25,719 nucleotides of DNA from Candidatus Falkowbacteria bacterium UBA2355 (GCA_002344425.1 DDTV01000009.1:2496-28214); one strand, 5' to 3'. Positions 15,660-23,531 are shown, numbered from the stretch's first letter. Numbers and translations: made by a program. Notes: generated from the sequence alone by a model not told the origin.

Positions 15660-15734
15660 TGGAGCGGGTAACGGGAATCGAACCCGTATCTCTACCATGG
15701 CAAGGTAATGTAATAGCCATTATACGATACCCGC
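15660..15734 (-). tRNA. tRNA-Gly (anticodon GCC)
   Basis: 75 nt including an encoded CCA. Acceptor GCGGGTA / TACCCGC, anticodon stem TTACC / GGTAG with loop TTGCCAT (GCC), T-loop GGTTCGATTCC. It is the only tRNA in the window with its CCA in the DNA. Confidence 0.96.
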
Positions 15735-15740
15735 ACTAAG

Positions 15741-15826
15741 TGCCGAAGGAGGGAATCGAACCCTCACTGCATATTACTGCAAGCGGATTTTAAGTCCGCC
15801 GCGTCTACCAATTCCGCCACTCCGGC
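15741..15826 (-). tRNA. tRNA-Leu (anticodon TAA)
   Basis: 86 nt with the long variable arm of class II tRNAs. Acceptor GCCGGAG / CTTCGGC (one G-U), anticodon stem GCGGA / TCCGC with loop CTTAAAA (TAA), T-arm GAGGG / CCCTC, discriminator A. CCA is not encoded. It lies 26 bases after tmRNA and 6 bases before tRNA-Gly. Confidence 0.95.
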
Positions 15827-15852
15827 AAAACAAGTGCTTAAAAAAATCCCAG

Positions 15853-16230
15853 TGGAGATGAGGGGAGTCGAACCCCTGTCTAATACTCTGCCATCAGCAT
15901 CACTACAGATATAGTCCGATCTGTTGTTTCGCTTTCACCATAAAGACCGGACCTAAGCGGCGAAAGCTAGCTTGAATATTTAAGCGACGACCGTCAAGCA
16001 GCGGATCGTAGCCGAGTTCGCAGTATGACACCCGTGATCCGCCGCGCGAACGACGACGGACGGATGGTTGCGGCTATTAAGCGGCAACGGTTACCAAGGA
16101 CGGAACCTTCATAGAGAAGGCCGGCATGGCATTCGCGGTATTGCGAAGTTTTTTTGTGCTCGGATTTACGTGACGAACGGCACGACCTGAATACTGGTAA
16201 CAAAAGGTATTATCAAATCCTGGCATCCCC
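15853..16230 (-). ncRNA. ssrA: tmRNA (10Sa RNA), one-piece
   Basis: About 378 nt. The 5' end GGGGATG pairs with the 3' end CATCTCC (one G-U) in a tRNA-like acceptor, and the T-arm GGGGTTCGACTCCCC near the 3' end is perfect. The discriminator is A and CCA is not encoded. The likely tag frame runs from GCG at 16136 to TAA at 16077 and reads A-N-A-M-P-A-F-S-M-K-V-P-S-L-V-T-V-A-A, followed directly by a second stop (TAG). The VAA end matches the protease-recognition end of known tags. The resume codon is inferred. Several GC-rich helices downstream fit the pseudoknots. It lies 15 bases behind its partner smpB. Confidence 0.95.
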
Positions 16231-16245
16231 AGGAGTGGACTTTGT

Positions 16246-16725
16246 TTAGGAACGAATCTTGACTGAACCGCTTTTGCGAACCGAGTCTAAACGACGTTTT
16301 AGTTCGCGCTCGCGAATGCTGCGACGCTTATCAAAGCTCTTTTTTCCGCGAGCTACAGCGAATTCCAGCTTTACAAGACTTCTGTCAGTATATAGTGAGA
16401 GTGGCACTAATGTCAAGCCTTTTTCCTGTTGTTTTCCCACTAAATGGGCGATTTCGCGCCGTCGCAAAAGCAGCTTGCGCGCCCGCTCGGGATTATAGCC
16501 CTCGCGATCACCCATATAACGATAAGGTCCGATATAAGCGTTAATCAAATATGCTTCTGGTCGCAAACCGCCGCGTCCGCGCAATACAACAAAGGCGCCG
16601 GATAAATTAGCCAGGCCGGTTTTAGCGGCCTTGACTTCGCCGCCGGTTAAAACCAAACCAGCTGTGAACTTCTCAAGAAACTCATAGTCGTAGGAAGCCC
16701 GTTTGTTACGAGCTAATTCGCTCAT
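16246..16725 (-). CDS. smpB: SsrA-binding protein SmpB
   Basis: 159 residues, the normal size. It shows the SmpB core: N-K-R-A-S-Y-D-Y start, TAGLVLTGGEVKAAKTG, INAYIGPYR, YNPERARKLLL, the KGLTLVPLSLY strand and KLEFAVARGKKSFDKR, followed by a basic C-terminal tail that enters the empty mRNA channel of a stalled ribosome. It carries tmRNA to stalled ribosomes for trans-translation. Its ATG overlaps the tig stop (ATGA), and ssrA follows 15 bases after its stop, so the two partners of one pathway are adjacent. Confidence 0.97.
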   Translation of the reverse strand: MSELARNKRASYDYEFLEKFTAGLVLTGGEVKAAKTGLANLSGAFVVLRGRGGLRPEAYLINAYIGPYRYMGDREGYNPERARKLLLRRREIAHLVGKQQEKGLTLVPLSLYTDRSLVKLEFAVARGKKSFDKRRSIRERELKRRLDSVRKSGSVKIRS

Positions 16726-18011
16726 ATGGTTGGATTATTCCATTCAAGAAGCTTGGCTATTGCTTGGCGGTTAAGCAAGAGAGATTTAATATGCTTACGA
16801 TAAGTCGAGGAATTTATAGTTTCCAAAGCCGAGGTATCAGCTTTGTATTGCTCGCGCAAAACCTTTAGCTCTTTTTCTATTTCCTCATCGCTGACAACTA
16901 GTTTTTCCGCGTTTATTAAGGCGCGCAACATCAGACTGGTTTTTACTCGCTGTAAGGCCTGTGGCTTGAACTCATTGCTCAAAGCTTCGCTGGACTTACC
17001 AAGACTCAATAAATAATCGGCGAACTTGCCGCCTGAGGCGTTAACATTATATTCAAGCTCTGCCAACATGGTTTTTACTTCATTGTCTACCAAGGCATCG
17101 GGAATTTCTCCGAAGTTAGTCGCGGCGACAACTTTTTCTAAAATGGCTCTTTCCTGTTTATGCGCCGCCTCATGACTTTTTTCATGCTCAATTGAATGGC
17201 GGATATTCTTTTTTAACTCCTCAAGACTTTTCAAACCGAAATCCAAAGCAAAGCCGTCGTTCAATTCCGGCAACTCTCGCGCGAAAATATCTTTAACCAC
17301 TACATGAAATTGGACTTTCTTACCGGCAATATTCTTTTGATGAAAATCAGCCGGATAATGGACAGAAAAATCTTTTTCAGCTCCGCGGCCTAAACCGATT
17401 AAATTATCATCAAAGCCCGGGACGACATATTCTTTGCCAATTACCAAACTTGCGTCTTTTTGCTGTCCGCCTTCAAGCGGGACATTATCAAGCGACATGG
17501 CAATGTCCAAAACCACTTTATCTCCGCTTTCAGTCGGGCGGTCAACACTGCTTTCTTTAACTCGAGTATCACGCAGTTGAGCTATTACCTTATCGACTTC
17601 TTCATCGCTAACCTCGATTTTGTCTTTAGCGATATTGAAACTTTTATAATCTCCCAAAGTTACGCTCGGCAGCAAAGTTATCAAAGCCTTATATTCAAAA
17701 TCATTATCAGGCGCCAGCTTGCTAATGGTTATTTCCGGCTGCCCAATCCAATCTTCGCTGACTTGTTCCTTAAGCGCCTGATCTATGGTTTTGGAAATAG
17801 CTAAACGGGAAGCTTCTTCCAGCAAGGCCATATCGCCAACTCGGGCTTTGATGGTTTCGAAGGGAGCTTTGCCTGGACGAAAACCTTCGATAGTAATTCT
17901 TTCAGATAAACGATTCGCCGCTTGCTTGCTAAAAGCAAGCATTTCTTCAGCGGGAATCAAAACTGACAGTTCAATGCGCGAAGCTGATAAATTGTTGCGA
18001 GTAACATTCAT
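16722..18011 (-). CDS. tig: Trigger factor, ribosome-associated chaperone
   Basis: 429 residues, as usual for trigger factor. The N-terminal ribosome-binding domain (about 1-115) carries the signature GFRPGKAP (43-50). A middle FKBP-like prolyl isomerase domain (about 155-245) contains GDKVVLDIAM, VPGFDDNLIGLG and the PADFHQKNIAGK loop. The C-terminal helical arms form the cradle. It binds L23 at the tunnel exit and shields nascent chains. It lies 4 bases after hppA and overlaps smpB by four bases (ATGA), so both neighbours are probably cotranscribed. It ends with TGA. Confidence 0.96.
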   Translation of the reverse strand: MNVTRNNLSASRIELSVLIPAEEMLAFSKQAANRLSERITIEGFRPGKAPFETIKARVGDMALLEEASRLAISKTIDQALKEQVSEDWIGQPEITISKLAPDNDFEYKALITLLPSVTLGDYKSFNIAKDKIEVSDEEVDKVIAQLRDTRVKESSVDRPTESGDKVVLDIAMSLDNVPLEGGQQKDASLVIGKEYVVPGFDDNLIGLGRGAEKDFSVHYPADFHQKNIAGKKVQFHVVVKDIFARELPELNDGFALDFGLKSLEELKKNIRHSIEHEKSHEAAHKQERAILEKVVAATNFGEIPDALVDNEVKTMLAELEYNVNASGGKFADYLLSLGKSSEALSNEFKPQALQRVKTSLMLRALINAEKLVVSDEEIEKELKVLREQYKADTSALETINSSTYRKHIKSLLLNRQAIAKLLEWNNPTI

Positions 18012-18015
18012 GAGA

Positions 18016-20007
18016 TTAAATTAACAAGGCGACAATCAAGAGCGCGATAATATTAACAATCTTAATCATCGGGTTAATGGCCGGGCCGGCTGTGTCCTTA
18101 TAAGGATCGCCGACTGTGTCGCCGGTTACCGCGGCCTTATGAGCCTCGGAACCCTTGCCGCCAAAGAATCCGTTTTCAATATATTTCTTAGCATTGTCCC
18201 AGGCTCCGCCTCCCGAAGTCATTGAGATGGCAACGAAAATACCGGTCACGATTGAACCGATTAGCAAACCGCCCAAAGCTTCGACGCCAAGCGTAAAGCC
18301 GACAATAATAGGAGCAACAACCGGAATCAAAGCCGGAATCGTCATGCGGCCGATAGCCGCCTTGGTAACAATATCAACGGTGCGTCCGTAGTCGGGCATT
18401 TCTGAACCAGACATGATACCCGGTTTTTCTTTGAACTGCTTACGAACATCTTCAACTACGCTGCCCGCGGCTTGGCTAACGGCTTGCATGGAAAGAGCGC
18501 CGAAATAATAAGGCAACATTCCGCCGATAAACAATCCGGCCAATACAAGGGGATTATCAATCTCAAATGAAAAACCAATACCGGCACTATGCGTAAAATC
18601 TGCAAAGAGTACGAGGGCCGCTAGCGCCGCTGAACCAATGGCATAACCTTTGGTTACTGCCTTGGTCGTATTGCCGACTGCATCAAGCGGATCGGTTACG
18701 GCTCGGACGCTTTCTGGCATCTCGGCCATTTCGGCAATACCGCCGGCGTTATCGGTAATCGGACCGTAAGCATCAATTGTGACAATGATGCCGGCCATTG
18801 AAAGCATAGCCATTGCGGCAATCGCGATACCGAAAATACCGGCCAATTCAAAGGCGCCCCACATTGCGGCGACGATGACGATTACCGGCCAAACCGTTGA
18901 CTTCATAGAAACCGCTAAACCGGTAATGATGTTTGTTCCGTGACCGGTGGTTGAAGCTTCGGCAATATCTTTAACCGGTTTGTATTTAGTGGAAGTGTAA
19001 TATTCGGTAATAACCACCATAGCGGCTGTTACCAACAAACCAATCAATGAAGACAGATAAATATTAAGCGTTGAATACATGCCATTGCCAGACATGAACC
19101 AGTTGGTCAAAGGATAAAAAGCAATTGCGGCCAAAACACCGGCTGCAATCAAGCCCTTGTACAAAGCGGCCATAATATTCTGCCCTTTACCCAATTTGAT
19201 AAAGTAAGTTCCGATAACTGAAGTTATAATTGAAACCGCTCCGAGAATTAAAGGATAAATCAAGGCGTTGTCAAAACCAGGGAAGACTAAGCGCGCCAAA
19301 AGAATGGCGGCAATCGAAGTGACAACATAAGTTTCAAACAAGTCGGCCGCCATACCGGCACAGTCGCCGACATTGTCGCCGACATTGTCGGCAATAACCG
19401 CCGGGTTGCGCGGATCGTCTTCCGGAATACCGGCTTCAACCTTGCCAACGAGATCGGCGCCGACATCGGCCGCCTTGGTAAAGATTCCTCCGCCGAGACG
19501 GGCGAAGACTGAAATCAAAGAGCCTCCAAAACCAAGGCCGATTAAGGCATGAACATCGCGAGTCAAAAGATAGAAACCGGCCGTGCCCAAAAGAGCCAAA
19601 CCAACGACCAACATACCGGTTACTGAACCGCCGCGCGCGGCGACGTTCAAGGCTTTAGCTAAACCGTGACGAGCCGCTTCGGCCGTCCTAACGTTGGCCC
19701 GCACTGAAATGTTCATACCGATATAGCCGGCCAAAGCCGACAATATCGCACCAATCAAAAAGGCCAAAGAAGTCATCCAGCCGAGCGCCGGAATCAAACC
19801 GATAATCAAAGCTAAAACAACGGCAACAATGGCGACCGTTCGATACTGGCGATTAAGATAAGCTTTAGCGCCTTCTTGAATCGCGCCGGCGATTTGGCGC
19901 ATTTTTTCGTTACCATCCGATAATTTTAGAATATAGCGGATATAAAATAATCCGTAGATAATCGCCAAGGCGGCGCTACCGAAAATTAAAATAAAAACAT
20001 TATTCAT
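18016..20007 (-). CDS. hppA: Membrane-bound H+-translocating pyrophosphatase, K+-independent type
   Basis: 663 residues with about 15-16 membrane helices. It couples hydrolysis of PPi to ion pumping. The catalytic acidic motifs are present: DVGADLVGKVEAGIPEDDPR and DNVGDNVGDCAGMAADLFE near residue 210, and a second set near the C-terminus (GDTVGDPYKDTAGPAINP). The region GNTTKAVTKGYAIGS has Lys and Thr at the two positions that distinguish K+-independent H+ pumps (K+-dependent forms carry Ala and Ala or Gly), so proton pumping without K+ is predicted. In a cell of limited metabolism it would salvage energy from biosynthetic PPi. Start ATG 20007; it lies 14 bases after nusA and 4 before tig. 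Confidence 0.96.
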   Translation of the reverse strand: MNNVFILIFGSAALAIIYGLFYIRYILKLSDGNEKMRQIAGAIQEGAKAYLNRQYRTVAIVAVVLALIIGLIPALGWMTSLAFLIGAILSALAGYIGMNISVRANVRTAEAARHGLAKALNVAARGGSVTGMLVVGLALLGTAGFYLLTRDVHALIGLGFGGSLISVFARLGGGIFTKAADVGADLVGKVEAGIPEDDPRNPAVIADNVGDNVGDCAGMAADLFETYVVTSIAAILLARLVFPGFDNALIYPLILGAVSIITSVIGTYFIKLGKGQNIMAALYKGLIAAGVLAAIAFYPLTNWFMSGNGMYSTLNIYLSSLIGLLVTAAMVVITEYYTSTKYKPVKDIAEASTTGHGTNIITGLAVSMKSTVWPVIVIVAAMWGAFELAGIFGIAIAAMAMLSMAGIIVTIDAYGPITDNAGGIAEMAEMPESVRAVTDPLDAVGNTTKAVTKGYAIGSAALAALVLFADFTHSAGIGFSFEIDNPLVLAGLFIGGMLPYYFGALSMQAVSQAAGSVVEDVRKQFKEKPGIMSGSEMPDYGRTVDIVTKAAIGRMTIPALIPVVAPIIVGFTLGVEALGGLLIGSIVTGIFVAISMTSGGGAWDNAKKYIENGFFGGKGSEAHKAAVTGDTVGDPYKDTAGPAINPMIKIVNIIALLIVALLI

Positions 20008-20021
20008 ATAAATATAATAAA

Positions 20022-21203
20022 TTATTCTTGAGTAGTGGTCTCAGCTTCTTCAGCTGAAGGTTCTGCGGCGGCCGGACCAGAACCGTCGCCGGCAATATCG
20101 ATGTTCCAGTTGGTCAGATGGGCGGCCAAACGAACATTCTGTCCGTCTTTTCCGATTGCCAAGGAAAGCTGATCGTCCTTAACGGTGATATAAGCTTGGC
20201 GTTGTTCAGGAATAAGTTTAACTTGTTCAACCTTAGCCGGCGCCAAAGCATTGGCAATAAAGGTTTCCGGATCTTCCGAAAATTCAATGATGTCAATTTT
20301 TTCGCCGCCTAACTCGCGGATAATGGTTTGAATTCGAGAACCGCGCTGGCCGACGCAAGAGCCGATCGGATCAATATTTTCATTTTCGGCGCTAACCGCT
20401 ACCTTGGAACGACTGCCGGCCTCGCGGGCAACTGATTTTATTTCAACCAAACCATTAGAAATTTCAGGAATTTCCAAATAGAAAACTTTTTTCAAAATTT
20501 CATCGGAAGTTCGAGATAAAACTATTTCCGGACCCTTGGGAGTTACCTTGACTTCTTTAACATAAAATTTAAGTCTTTCGCCCGGCGTATAACGTTCGGT
20601 GCGAACCTGTTCTTCCGGAGGAATAATGCCGGTGGCTCGCCCGAGATCAACCAAAACCAAACGGCCTTCACGGCGCTGTACGAAACCAGTGATGACTTCG
20701 TGTTCTTTGTCTTTGAATTCACCATAAACCATATCTCGCTCAGCTTCACGCAAGCGCTGAATGATAACTTGCTTAGCGGTCTGAGCAGCCATGCGTCCAT
20801 ATTCTTCATGGGTCTCAAGTTCGGTGCGCACCTCGTCGCCCAAATCATATTTCTTGCTGATTTTCTTGGCTTCGGAAATTTGTATTTCGGTTTTCGGATT
20901 AAAACGCTTTTTCTCTTCGCCTTCAGCAACTGCCTCGGGAGCCGGAGCTGGCTCACCCGACAGCTCTTCTGCTTCCAAGGCGGCCAATTCTTCTTCCGGA
21001 ACATCTTCAACCACAGTCTTTATATCAAAGACTTTGGTTGTATTATTTTCCGGATCGTATTCGACTTTTATATTTTGATTTTTTTCGCCGTAGTCCTTGC
21101 GGTAAGCGGCAGCCAAGGCGGATTCTATCGTCTGAATAACAGCCTCATAAGATAGGCCTTTTTCATCGCAAATCTGCCTAATAGCGTTAGTAATTTCACT
21201 CAT
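20022..21203 (-). CDS. nusA: Transcription termination/antitermination protein NusA
   Basis: 393 residues. The N-terminal RNA-polymerase binding domain (about 1-150) includes AIRQICDEKGLSYEAVI and AAAYRKDYGEKN, interrupted near residues 60-100 by a low-complexity acidic and Pro-Ala-rich insert (EELAALEAEELSGEPAPAPE). An S1 domain follows (EVITGFVQRREGRLVLVDLG), then two KH domains with PIGSCVGQRGSRIQTIIREL and SLAIGKDGQNVRLAAHLTNW. The protein ends in a short acidic Thr-rich tail and lacks the C-terminal repeats of E. coli NusA. It modulates pausing, termination and antitermination. ATG 21203 is chosen because M-S-E-I-T begins the family alignment; longer frames would start ahead of the promoter. 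Confidence 0.95.
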   Translation of the reverse strand: MSEITNAIRQICDEKGLSYEAVIQTIESALAAAYRKDYGEKNQNIKVEYDPENNTTKVFDIKTVVEDVPEEELAALEAEELSGEPAPAPEAVAEGEEKKRFNPKTEIQISEAKKISKKYDLGDEVRTELETHEEYGRMAAQTAKQVIIQRLREAERDMVYGEFKDKEHEVITGFVQRREGRLVLVDLGRATGIIPPEEQVRTERYTPGERLKFYVKEVKVTPKGPEIVLSRTSDEILKKVFYLEIPEISNGLVEIKSVAREAGSRSKVAVSAENENIDPIGSCVGQRGSRIQTIIRELGGEKIDIIEFSEDPETFIANALAPAKVEQVKLIPEQRQAYITVKDDQLSLAIGKDGQNVRLAAHLTNWNIDIAGDGSGPAAAEPSAEEAETTTQE

Positions 21204-21225
21204 AATGATAATTTTCCAATAAAAT

Positions 21226-21250
21226 AAGCTAGTATCCAAGGTACTAGCTT
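21226..21250 (-). promoter_or_regulatory. Hairpin in the nusA leader
   Basis: Perfect nine-base-pair inverted repeat AAGCTAGTA / TACTAGCTT with a seven-base loop, lying between the predicted start (about 21255) and ATG 21203 and followed on the - strand by ATTTTATT. It could act as a weak attenuator or protect the 5' end. Function inferred only. Confidence 0.5.
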
Positions 21251-21261
21251 TATATGTCTTT

Positions 21262-21290
21262 ATCATACCACCGAGGCTAGGATTAGTCAA
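21262..21290 (-). promoter_or_regulatory. Promoter of the nusA operon
   Basis: On the - strand: TTGACT (21290-21285), 17-base spacer, TGG-TATGAT (-10 at 21267-21262). It drives nusA and probably hppA, tig, smpB and ssrA, which follow with gaps of 15 bases or less. Confidence 0.78.
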
Positions 21291-21324
21291 TCCAGGGCTT
21301 AGATTAGGCGATTTTTGCCTACTA

Positions 21325-21353
21325 TTGACAAAAATAGCTTAAAATGATATATT
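21325..21353 (+). promoter_or_regulatory. Promoter of the lipoprotein gene at 21428
   Basis: Perfect TTGACA (21325-21330), 17-base spacer, TGA-TATATT (21348-21353). It points away from the nusA promoter. The leader is about 70 bases and holds a small GGGC/GCCC hairpin (21400s). Confidence 0.78.
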
Positions 21354-21427
21354 ATAATAATACTCTTTGAAATTTGAATATAATAAAAACATAAAAAACG
21401 GGCCAAAAATGCCCACAGGAGATTAAA

Positions 21428-21970
21428 ATGGTAAAGGGAATTATTTTTTCTTTATTTTTAGTAGTAGCTATTCTGCTAAACGGTTGCAGTGCCGGCAACG
21501 TCGGACCCACCGTTGAGTCAATGGATGATTATGTTCAGGGCAAATTCACCCCTGGCTGGTTCTACGGGATGACACCATCGGCTATGAAAGAATACGCTGA
21601 CGGAATACTGGATACCAGGGCAAGGGAAATGGCATTAAACTACTATGCTAAATACTATGCCTCGCTTGACCCGAACACACCCGTAACCAATATTGGGAAA
21701 ATCATCGTTGAAAACGAAACGAACGAAACGGTTGTTGTCGGAGTTGAAGGCCCGGTTAACATGGAATGGGTGCTTGGGCCAAAACAAAGACTTGAAGACA
21801 ATTTGATGCCCGGTGAATATGCAACTTGGCATAACGATGGTAGCGGGAAAAAATATACTCGCTACAAAGATGGTCCTCGTAAAGGTGAGCTCGACCCAAT
21901 GACTGTCGGATTGAGCTTGGTAAACTACAAAGGAGTTATGTGTAACGCCAAGTTACTGTTTACCAGATAG
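21428..21970 (+). CDS. Putative lipoprotein of unknown function
   Basis: 180 residues. A lipoprotein signal (GIIFSLFLVVAILLNGC) ends with lipobox L17-N18-G19-C20, so it is probably tethered outside the membrane. The mature part has a short helical segment (GMTPSAMKEYADGILDTRAR, then NYYAKYYASLD) followed by a beta-rich part (GKIIVENETNETVVVGVEGP and LMPGEYATWHNDGSGKKYTR) of the kind seen in small Ig-like domains. I do not recognise a family. AGGAGA (21417-21422) sits five bases before ATG 21428. It has its own promoter and a terminator, and stands alone between nusA and the pilin array. Confidence 0.8.
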   Translation: MVKGIIFSLFLVVAILLNGCSAGNVGPTVESMDDYVQGKFTPGWFYGMTPSAMKEYADGILDTRAREMALNYYAKYYASLDPNTPVTNIGKIIVENETNETVVVGVEGPVNMEWVLGPKQRLEDNLMPGEYATWHNDGSGKKYTRYKDGPRKGELDPMTVGLSLVNYKGVMCNAKLLFTR

Positions 21971-21992
21971 GATAGATAATCAAAAAAACAAC

Positions 21993-22030
21993 AAAGACGC
22001 TGTAAATTAATACAGCGTCTTTTAAATTTT
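21993..22030. terminator. Bidirectional terminator between the lipoprotein gene and the pilin array
   Basis: Twelve-base-pair stem AAAGACGCTGTA / TACAGCGTCTTT with an AATTAA loop. T-rich tracts follow on the + strand (TTTAAATTTTC) and on the - strand (TTTGTTGTTTTTTT). Confidence 0.88.
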
Positions 22031-22046
22031 CTTTTTAATTTTGCAA

Positions 22047-22439
22047 TCAGCCTCCTGAACCGGGTAAATTAGCAAAGACAAAGTAAGTAATAGAGTAGGC
22101 CGCTACAACAATAATCAAACCGATAATCGCCGCCTTGATAGTACTCTTGGCTTTATTGATTTTTTCTTCATCGCCTCCGGCCGTCATCCAATTAAAACCG
22201 GCCACTATCAAAAGAATGACAAAAATAACGCCGAGTAAACCCAGAAAAGCCTTAACCACGGTGGCTACAACACCGCCAATTGTAACATTGGATTCATAGC
22301 CAGCTGACTCCTGCACGGCCGTCGTGTTGTTGGTAATATCTCCAACAACATTGCCCTGCAATAATCCGCCGGCAAAAACTGAATTAAAGAACAATATGAT
22401 TCCAAAGAGGGCGGATGCGATAATAGATAAACGACGCAT
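22047..22439 (-). CDS. TrbC/VirB2-like pilin domain protein (array gene 5)
   Basis: 130 residues from ATG 22439 (M-R-R-L-S-I-I). A signal-like helix ends near AGG. After a short outer segment there are two hydrophobic helices separated by the array's loop GFNWMTAGGDEEKINKAKST, as in the T4SS-pilin-like family found in Patescibacteria. The length and two-helix hairpin match VirB2/TrbC pilins, which form the shaft of conjugative or secretion pili, but the role in this organism is inferred. It lies 4 bases after gene 4, is the last of five genes and ends with TGA. A longer frame to 22481 would overlap gene 4 and is rejected. Confidence 0.82.
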   Translation of the reverse strand: MRRLSIIASALFGIILFFNSVFAGGLLQGNVVGDITNNTTAVQESAGYESNVTIGGVVATVVKAFLGLLGVIFVILLIVAGFNWMTAGGDEEKINKAKSTIKAAIIGLIIVVAAYSITYFVFANLPGSGG

Positions 22440-22443
22440 AGTT

Positions 22444-23223
22444 TTAATTGATAAGATTACCTCCCTGACCGCCGTCTCCAATTAAATAGGTGGCCAAGAA
22501 GTTCCAAATAGCAAAGGCACCGACAATAATAATCAAACCGATAATCGAGGCGCGAATCGTATCTTTGGCTTTATTGATTTTTTCTTCATCGCCAGAGGCG
22601 GTCATCCAGCGATAACCGGCCAAGAGCATGAGGATGATAAAAATTGCACCGAGCAAACCGAGTAAACCATTGATAACAATGCCCAATACCTGCATCAAAC
22701 TGGTTTCATTTGCATCACCGTAACCGGCGCCGGTACCAACGCCCTTAAGTCGATCAAGCATCGGCGAAGCTGTTCCGCTCGGAGGATCAATTTGCGCGTA
22801 AACAACGGTCGGGGCAAACAAGGAAGCCGAGGTTGCTCCCCAAATACGGCTTACCACAAAGACGCTAATTGCGTAAGCCGCTATTATGATAATGATACCG
22901 ATGATGGCGGCGCGAATCGTGTCTTTGGCTTTATCAATTTTCTTTTCATCGCCTGCCGCAGTCATCCAGTTATAACCTCCGTAAATCATCAAAATCAAGA
23001 AAATAACACCAAGGAAAGACAAGAAAATTCCAATAAAGGAACTAATCCGTTCATCGAGCGACATTTCGTTGCCCGGGTTAAAACCTGACTTTTGCGCCAC
23101 TTCATCTAATTGAGTGCCAAAGCCAAAGCCATCAGTAGTGGCCGGCGGCTCCTCTTGAGCTAAAGTAAAGACCGGCGCCAAAACGGCAACCAAGAGTAGA
23201 AGGGTGATTATTTTCTTTTTCAT
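22444..23223 (-). CDS. Double pilin-domain protein (array gene 4, two fused repeats)
   Basis: 259 residues from ATG 23223 (M-K-K-K-I-I). It has a cleavable-type signal (TLLLLVAVLAPVFTLAQ) and then two copies of the pilin-like domain. Copy A has the loop GYNWMTAAGDEKKIDKAKDT and helix AAIIGIIIIIAAYAISVFV. Copy B, after a segment of about 60 residues that includes VVYAQIDPPSG, has GYRWMTASGDEEKINKAKDT and ASIIGLIIIVGAFAIWNFL. The A-Q junction before copy B looks like a remnant of a second signal cleavage site (VYAQ), which suggests fusion of two former genes. The start is 4 bases after the gene 3 stop. Confidence 0.82.
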   Translation of the reverse strand: MKKKIITLLLLVAVLAPVFTLAQEEPPATTDGFGFGTQLDEVAQKSGFNPGNEMSLDERISSFIGIFLSFLGVIFLILMIYGGYNWMTAAGDEKKIDKAKDTIRAAIIGIIIIIAAYAISVFVVSRIWGATSASLFAPTVVYAQIDPPSGTASPMLDRLKGVGTGAGYGDANETSLMQVLGIVINGLLGLLGAIFIILMLLAGYRWMTASGDEEKINKAKDTIRASIIGLIIIVGAFAIWNFLATYLIGDGGQGGNLIN

Positions 23224-23227
23224 AATA

Positions 23228-23527
23228 TTAAGGAGAAGTATTGCTGGTTGTAATTGATTGGCCGACAAATTGAGTGATGGCATAAGCCGCTGAGATAATA
23301 ATCAAACCCACCACTGCTGCCAAAATTATTTTTTTTGCTTGGTCAACTTTTTCTTCATTGCCGCCGGCCGTCATCCATAAAAATCCGGCGTAAAGCATCA
23401 GACCTAAAAATAAAATGCCGACAAAAGACAGAACTGATTGTAAAACTGTGCCCGCTACCGCACTGGGCGAAGCCGGCAACTGATCAATATTTGCTTCGCG
23501 CGCTGTTTCTTCTAATCCGCCCAACAT
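23228..23527 (-). CDS. TrbC/VirB2-like pilin domain protein (array gene 3)
   Basis: 99 residues, the shortest of the array. Unlike its neighbours it has no N-terminal signal helix: it starts M-L-G-G-L-E-E-T-A and goes after about 27 polar residues into helix 1 (VLQSVLSFVGILFLGLMLYA), the loop GFLWMTAGGNEEKVDQAKKI and helix 2 (AAVVGLIIISAAYAITQFV). It is therefore inserted by another route or depends on the signal-bearing partners. Gaps of 4 bases to both neighbours indicate one transcript. Confidence 0.8.
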   Translation of the reverse strand: MLGGLEETAREANIDQLPASPSAVAGTVLQSVLSFVGILFLGLMLYAGFLWMTAGGNEEKVDQAKKIILAAVVGLIIISAAYAITQFVGQSITTSNTSP

Positions 23528-23531
23528 AATT

